Part shown: piece after piece, positions 38,101 to 39,636 of the stretch
Layout: every line of letters starts with the position of its first letter
How positions within the stretch are numbered: position 1 is the stretch's first letter
Origin: Chara braunii
Taxonomy: Eukaryota; Streptophyta; Charophyceae; Charales; Characeae
Assembly: GCA_003427395.1 (NCBI GenBank)
Contig: BFEA01000507.1
Location: forward strand, 665,129 to 704,764
Length of the DNA: 39,636 nucleotides
Direction of reading: 5' to 3'
The notes under the pieces: model-generated
What the model saw: the letters and a program-made list of their open reading frames with translations, nothing else
Told to the model about the DNA's origin: nothing
Databases searched by the model: none
Made by a program: the position numbers and the translations under genes

Positions 38101-38103
38101 TCT

Positions 38104-38330
38104 GCCTCCGTCAGGAGATAATGCGCCCCCATACATATCTCCCAGCCCCAGACCAGGTCAGCTCCCATCATCTGCATCTACTCCCTGGAGGGCAATCACC
38201 TCCCACCTTGTGTTACCTCCGCCAGGAGATAATGCACCCCCATACATATCTCCCAGCCCCAGACCAAGTCAGCTCGCATCATCTGCATCTACTCCCTAGA
38301 GGGCAATCACCTCCCACCTTGTGTTACCCT
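38104..38330 (+). repeat. 111-bp tandem duplication
   Basis: CAGGAGATAATGC(G/A)CCCCCA starts both copies at 38112 and 38223, with few differences. The period is a multiple of three, so both copies read open in one frame, but no protein is recognised. Confidence 0.85.
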
Positions 38331-38339
38331 TGCGGAGTA

Positions 38340-39240
38340 GCGCTCCCTTCCTGACCAACCTACCTACCAACTAAACCATAGCCTATCTGGGAGATGAGAA
38401 TATAATAACAAACACTAAGATGACTGCTGATTGATGAGAAAAATAATAATGAAACCGTGATGATGATGATGATGATGATGAAATAAAATTGGCGAAAATA
38501 AATAAAGGACGTTGGACTTGCGATGCCCTAATGGCATCAGTGTGGAAGATTGTCCACTCACTATTACTGTAATGAAAATAGAAAATGACGATGATTACGA
38601 TTTTTACAGAGAAGTCTGGATGATGATCATGAAGAAGATAAAAAGAAGATAAATAACATGGATGACGAATTAGAGAAGCCGATGATGATTACCATTGGTA
38701 ACCAAATGAGGATTACGAAAATGACGGTGTCCTTGATGAAAAACCCCGGCTGAAATGACAATGATGACCATCTTGATGCTCTTGATGGATAACCTGCACA
38801 AGACAAAAAACAAACGAAAGCACATATATAGATTGATGATGACCTCCTAGCCGCTCTCTTGATGATACTCTCCCAGTGGCACTGTGATGATTCTTCAAGT
38901 AGGACTAACGTTCTCCGCACTTTGGTCTCCACGGGGCTGACTCCACTTTCCTCCACCGACATCGACTTTCGTCAACTCGCATGAGCTCTCCAGCCTCTTT
39001 AAAGGTCTTGGCTATAGAGTACTTCATGTGAAAAACACAGGGAAAATGTTCAAACAGCAGCTGCCACTACCATTCTCCCTTTTCCTATGTGCCTCAGGCC
39101 AGATGCCACGTCAGTCTGTGACGTAGTACTGACCCAACGCCTTTGGATACCGCGCGTGCGTCAAGCGCTAACCCCCATCTACTTCACAACATCACAGCAC
39201 CCTTGCACCAGCGCCTCCCTCTCGACGGCTGCCAGCACCG
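38340..39240. other. GAT-rich region, no gene seen
   Basis: GATGATGAT repeats at 38456-38480 and scattered GATGA motifs occur throughout. No coding motif is visible. Confidence 0.5.
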
Positions 39241-39274
39241 CTCCACGTGTCAGCTAGCATGTTACTAGTCACCA

Positions 39275-39480
39275 CAAGCCAGCGCCTCGCCAGCCGCAAG
39301 TCACCAGCGCCCCACCACTCACCTGTTGCCAGCGCCTCGAACCCCGCCAGCAGCCAGCGCCTCGCTGCACTCACACAGCCAGCGCCTCACTCGCGAGAAG
39401 CCAGCGCCTCGCAACCTGCGAGAAGCCAGCGCCCCGTCACCTCTGACCAGCCAGCACCTCGCCTGCAAGCAACCAGCATG
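39275..39480 (+). repeat. Degenerate minisatellite AGCCAGCGCCTCGC
   Basis: About ten units of (A)GCCAGCGCC(T/C)CGC with 15-30 bp spacing. It is followed by GCGCTAGTGCTAGCGCTAACGC, which is palindromic in part. Confidence 0.75.
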
Positions 39481-39636
39481 CCACCATCCACGTGCCGCGG
39501 CGGCCCGGCGCCCGCCAGCCATAGCGCTAGTGCTAGCGCTAACGCGCGCTCCGGGTAGATTCTTTCTCATTCTTTCAAGTTTGAAAAAACGCATGTGTGT
39601 GAGAGAGAGAGATAGAGAGAGAGATAGATAGATAGA

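Overview
This window is nuclear DNA from a eukaryote with a large, repeat-rich, intron-containing genome. The best fit is a streptophyte (green-plant lineage), and a charophyte alga such as Chara is plausible. The clues are a pseudokinase-fibrillin fusion gene of the plant PAP14/FBN11 type, a LYAR-type zinc-finger gene with the N-terminus usual in plants, a plant-like mix of PIF/Harbinger elements, MITEs and a LINE with an RVT zinc-binding domain, and very abundant microsatellites. The species call is inference. No prokaryotic gene organisation, CRISPR array or viral gene is visible.

Only two host protein genes can be supported, both on the + strand. The first is a LYAR-like nucleolar zinc-finger gene. 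It can be assembled by eye from six exons spread over 2712-14303, and the exon joins restore a continuous 570-residue frame carrying three zinc-binding motifs. Its introns hold minisatellites, a local duplication that copied the exon 2 acceptor, GC-rich dispersed repeats, a small MITE and a U6 snRNA-like sequence lying in the sense direction in intron 3. The second gene is an uninterrupted 1178-codon reading frame at 27773-31309, a homologue of plastid-lipid-associated protein 14 / fibrillin 11. Its kinase-like domain lacks the catalytic residues and is followed by a fibrillin domain.

Between and after the genes lies transposon-derived DNA. A broken PIF/Harbinger transposase lies on the minus strand at about 18224-19290. 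A cluster of hairpin MITEs follows at 20.4-24.1 kb. Two of them have clean 3-bp TTA or TAA target duplications, and one contains three identical 78-bp self-complementary units. A decayed LINE 3' end lies at about 33.6-34.4 kb on the minus strand. Its terminal stem-loop recurs in at least six other places, mostly next to A-rich tails. A second A-tailed repeat family and several isolated inverted repeats are also present. The right-hand 4 kb is mostly (GT)n, (GA)n and (CA)n arrays, 100-bp-class tandem repeats and a degenerate minisatellite.

One feature is not biology. At 21152-21189 there are two head-to-head Tn5 mosaic ends, the circularisation junction of a Nextera mate-pair library, flanked by two identical 140-bp copies of local sequence. 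This is an assembly error that should be corrected. A single N inside a poly-T run at 27115 marks another weak point.
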